From contig NZ_KI912105.1 in assembly GCF_000517065.1 (NCBI RefSeq), forward strand, positions 3,469,958 to 3,533,957: a stretch of DNA of 64,000 nt, read 5' to 3'. The stretch's first letter is position 1. Each line of letters starts with the position of its first letter. A model generated the notes under the pieces. That model had not been told where the DNA came from and did not search any database. It worked only from the letters and a program-made list of their open reading frames with translations. Origin of the DNA: Alkaliflexus imshenetskii DSM 15055. GTDB taxonomy: Bacteria; Bacteroidota; Bacteroidia; Bacteroidales; Marinilabiliaceae. The position numbers and the translations under genes are program-made. Positions 62,659 to 64,000 of the stretch are shown here, piece after piece.

Positions 62659-64000
62659 ATGACAAACAAGTTTACATTTAAACTAATTACAATGAGCATG
62701 TTGCTTTTGTCGTTGGTTGGTTTAAGTTTTTGCACCTCACCGGTTGAGAAAAGCGATGAGATAGTTTACGGGCCTATTGATATGGTTTATGATTTACCAA
62801 AAGTTACAGGTACTATTTATTACGTATCACCCGATGGTGATGGCAGCTCTGAAGGTTTAACGGTAGCTAACCCAACAAGTATTGGCGAAGCATTTAAGAA
62901 AGCTGTTTCGGGTGATGCTATTGTTTTACGAGGAGGAACCTATCGCACGGGCGATATTCTTTTTAACCAGGGCATCACAATACAGGCCTACAGAGATGAG
63001 AAACCTGTTTTAAACGGTACGCTTGTGGCCGATACATGGTCTCAGGTTAATGATAGTCTGTGGGTAATTCAATGGAATACTCTTTTTCCTGGCGCTCCCG
63101 AAGATTGGTGGCATAGAGCAAGAAATGAGGAGTTTACCCCAATGCATCGTTTTAATAATGATGTTGTTTTCATAAATGGAGATTTTTTACAATCAGTTGG
63201 TAGTATTGCTGAATTAAATGAAGAAACTTACTATGTTGATTACGATAACAACCAGATTTATATAGGTCTAAATCCAGAAGGGAAAAATGTAGAGATTACA
63301 GCTTTTAGAAAGGCGCTTCACAGAGTTTTAGAGCCTGTAAATGGCATGACCCCTGATAACAGAGGTCCTGTTATCAGAGGAATAACCTTTACTCAGTATG
63401 CCGATACTACTGTGCATATTGGTGGGGGAGGTCTCGCAATTGACCAGCACGGTAGAGATGCAGTAGGTACAGTGTTTGAGAACTGTGTTTTTTCTAAATG
63501 TTTTAGAATAGCCATGTTTGCATTAAGCGACAGCCTTGTAATGCGCAATTGTTTAGTAATTGATACCAATACCGAAGGTGTTTATGTTGTGGCATCAAAT
63601 GATGTGTTGTTAGAGAGAAATATTTTTGAGAACAATAATATTGAGCAGTGGACAGGTTATTTTCCATCATCGGTGAAGATATTCAATCAGAGTCACAGAG
63701 CCATTGTTCGCGAAAACATTGTAAGAAACCATCCTCATTCAAATGGCGTTTGGTGGGATGTTGGTAACCACGATGGTGTTTTTGTTAATAATTACGTAGA
63801 GAATGTGTCTCATAGTGGTTTTTTCTTCGAAATATCTGACAGAATTACTGTAATGGGCAACGTTTTTAAGGATTGTGATCAGAGTATTTTTGTTTTAAAT
63901 TCTGCAAATGCAAAAATTTACAACAATACAATGATTAATAGTACAGTAAACTTTAGACGTGATTCGCGAGGCGATCAGCTTGGAACCTTTGGATGGCACG
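62659..64000 (+). CDS. Secreted right-handed beta-helix lipoprotein, 3' end cut by the window
   Basis: At least 447 codons from the ATG at 62659, open to the end of the window. A signal peptide with a Cys at residue 25 (LLLSLVGLSFC), so lipidation is possible. After it: TIYYVSPDGDGSSEGLT (DUF1565-like start), then strand-turn coils with Asn, Val, Ile and Gly (ENCVFSKCFRIAMFALSDS, then NIFENNNIEQW and ENVSHSGFFFEIS) typical of parallel beta-helix proteins. These include polysaccharide lyases and adhesin-like repeats. No catalytic site could be assigned. It lies directly after the IS91-type element, perhaps at the start of a carbohydrate-utilisation locus outside the window. Confidence 0.82.
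   Translation, partial: MTNKFTFKLITMSMLLLSLVGLSFCTSPVEKSDEIVYGPIDMVYDLPKVTGTIYYVSPDGDGSSEGLTVANPTSIGEAFKKAVSGDAIVLRGGTYRTGDILFNQGITIQAYRDEKPVLNGTLVADTWSQVNDSLWVIQWNTLFPGAPEDWWHRARNEEFTPMHRFNNDVVFINGDFLQSVGSIAELNEETYYVDYDNNQIYIGLNPEGKNVEITAFRKALHRVLEPVNGMTPDNRGPVIRGITFTQYADTTVHIGGGGLAIDQHGRDAVGTVFENCVFSKCFRIAMFALSDSLVMRNCLVIDTNTEGVYVVASNDVLLERNIFENNNIEQWTGYFPSSVKIFNQSHRAIVRENIVRNHPHSNGVWWDVGNHDGVFVNNYVENVSHSGFFFEISDRITVMGNVFKDCDQSIFVLNSANAKIYNNTMINSTVNFRRDSRGDQLGTFGWH

Overview
The window looks like a chromosomal segment of a Bacteroidota bacterium, probably of the Bacteroidales/Marinilabiliales type. The evidence is the phylum-typical protein families (DUF4249, DUF4293, DUF4835, Bacteroidetes RpoZ, the five-repeat DUF349 protein, an archaeal-type prolyl-tRNA synthetase ending in Tyr, a TonB-dependent receptor). 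The cluster bamD-rpoZ-coaBC-DUF4835-recN and recurring promoter -7 elements of the form TAnnTTTG agree with this. No tRNA, rRNA or CRISPR array was seen. Most of the window is ordinary, densely packed housekeeping DNA; two genes run off the ends (trxB at the left, a beta-helix protein at the right).

Layout. 1-5.5 kb is a redox region: a canonical thioredoxin reductase (partial), a DUF4249 lipoprotein and a Crp/Fnr-type regulator, divergent from an unusual thioredoxin plus thioredoxin reductase pair, a membrane-anchored thioredoxin and a small coiled-coil protein. 5.5-11.6 kb holds envelope and carbohydrate genes (a YddW-like lipoprotein, an unrecognised multi-pass membrane protein, a YiiX-like peptidase, and a DUF1080 hydrolase with a Tat-exported Gfo/Idh/MocA oxidoreductase). 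12-31 kb is housekeeping: yidC-pyrG, DUF349, trmD, an AddB-like nuclease, sucAB, DUF4293, nucleoside phosphorylase, transglutaminase-like proteins and a metallo-beta-lactamase-fold hydrolase. 30.7-45.1 kb holds an alpha-oxoamine synthase, a TonB receptor, the bamD-recN cluster, fabI, cysDN and a lipid-kinase-like protein. 45.4-52.2 kb is a TetR-TolC-MFP-RND efflux operon ending in a small PII-like gene. 52.4-59.7 kb has a FadL-like porin, a low-complexity lipoprotein, proS, a hypothetical protein and pepT. From about 60 kb there is a mobile element (tyrosine recombinase overlapping an IS91-type Y2/HUH transposase), followed by a secreted right-handed beta-helix protein.

The most promising unusual system is at 2.1-4.9 kb. 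The regulator is divergent from a thioredoxin whose CGPC site reads M-G-P-M (with C28, C29 and C36 nearby) and from a reductase in which all three NADPH-2'-phosphate-binding arginines are replaced. The divergent promoter region carries two FNR-box-like palindromes whose centres are 22 bp apart. This suggests a regulated thiol-redox pathway with a non-NADPH electron donor; the function is inferred. Other points worth checking are a leader with a terminator-like hairpin before the TonB receptor, palindromes upstream of fabI and in the cysD promoter, the PII-like gene of the efflux operon, and the start codon of the mobile-element recombinase lying in a hairpin.
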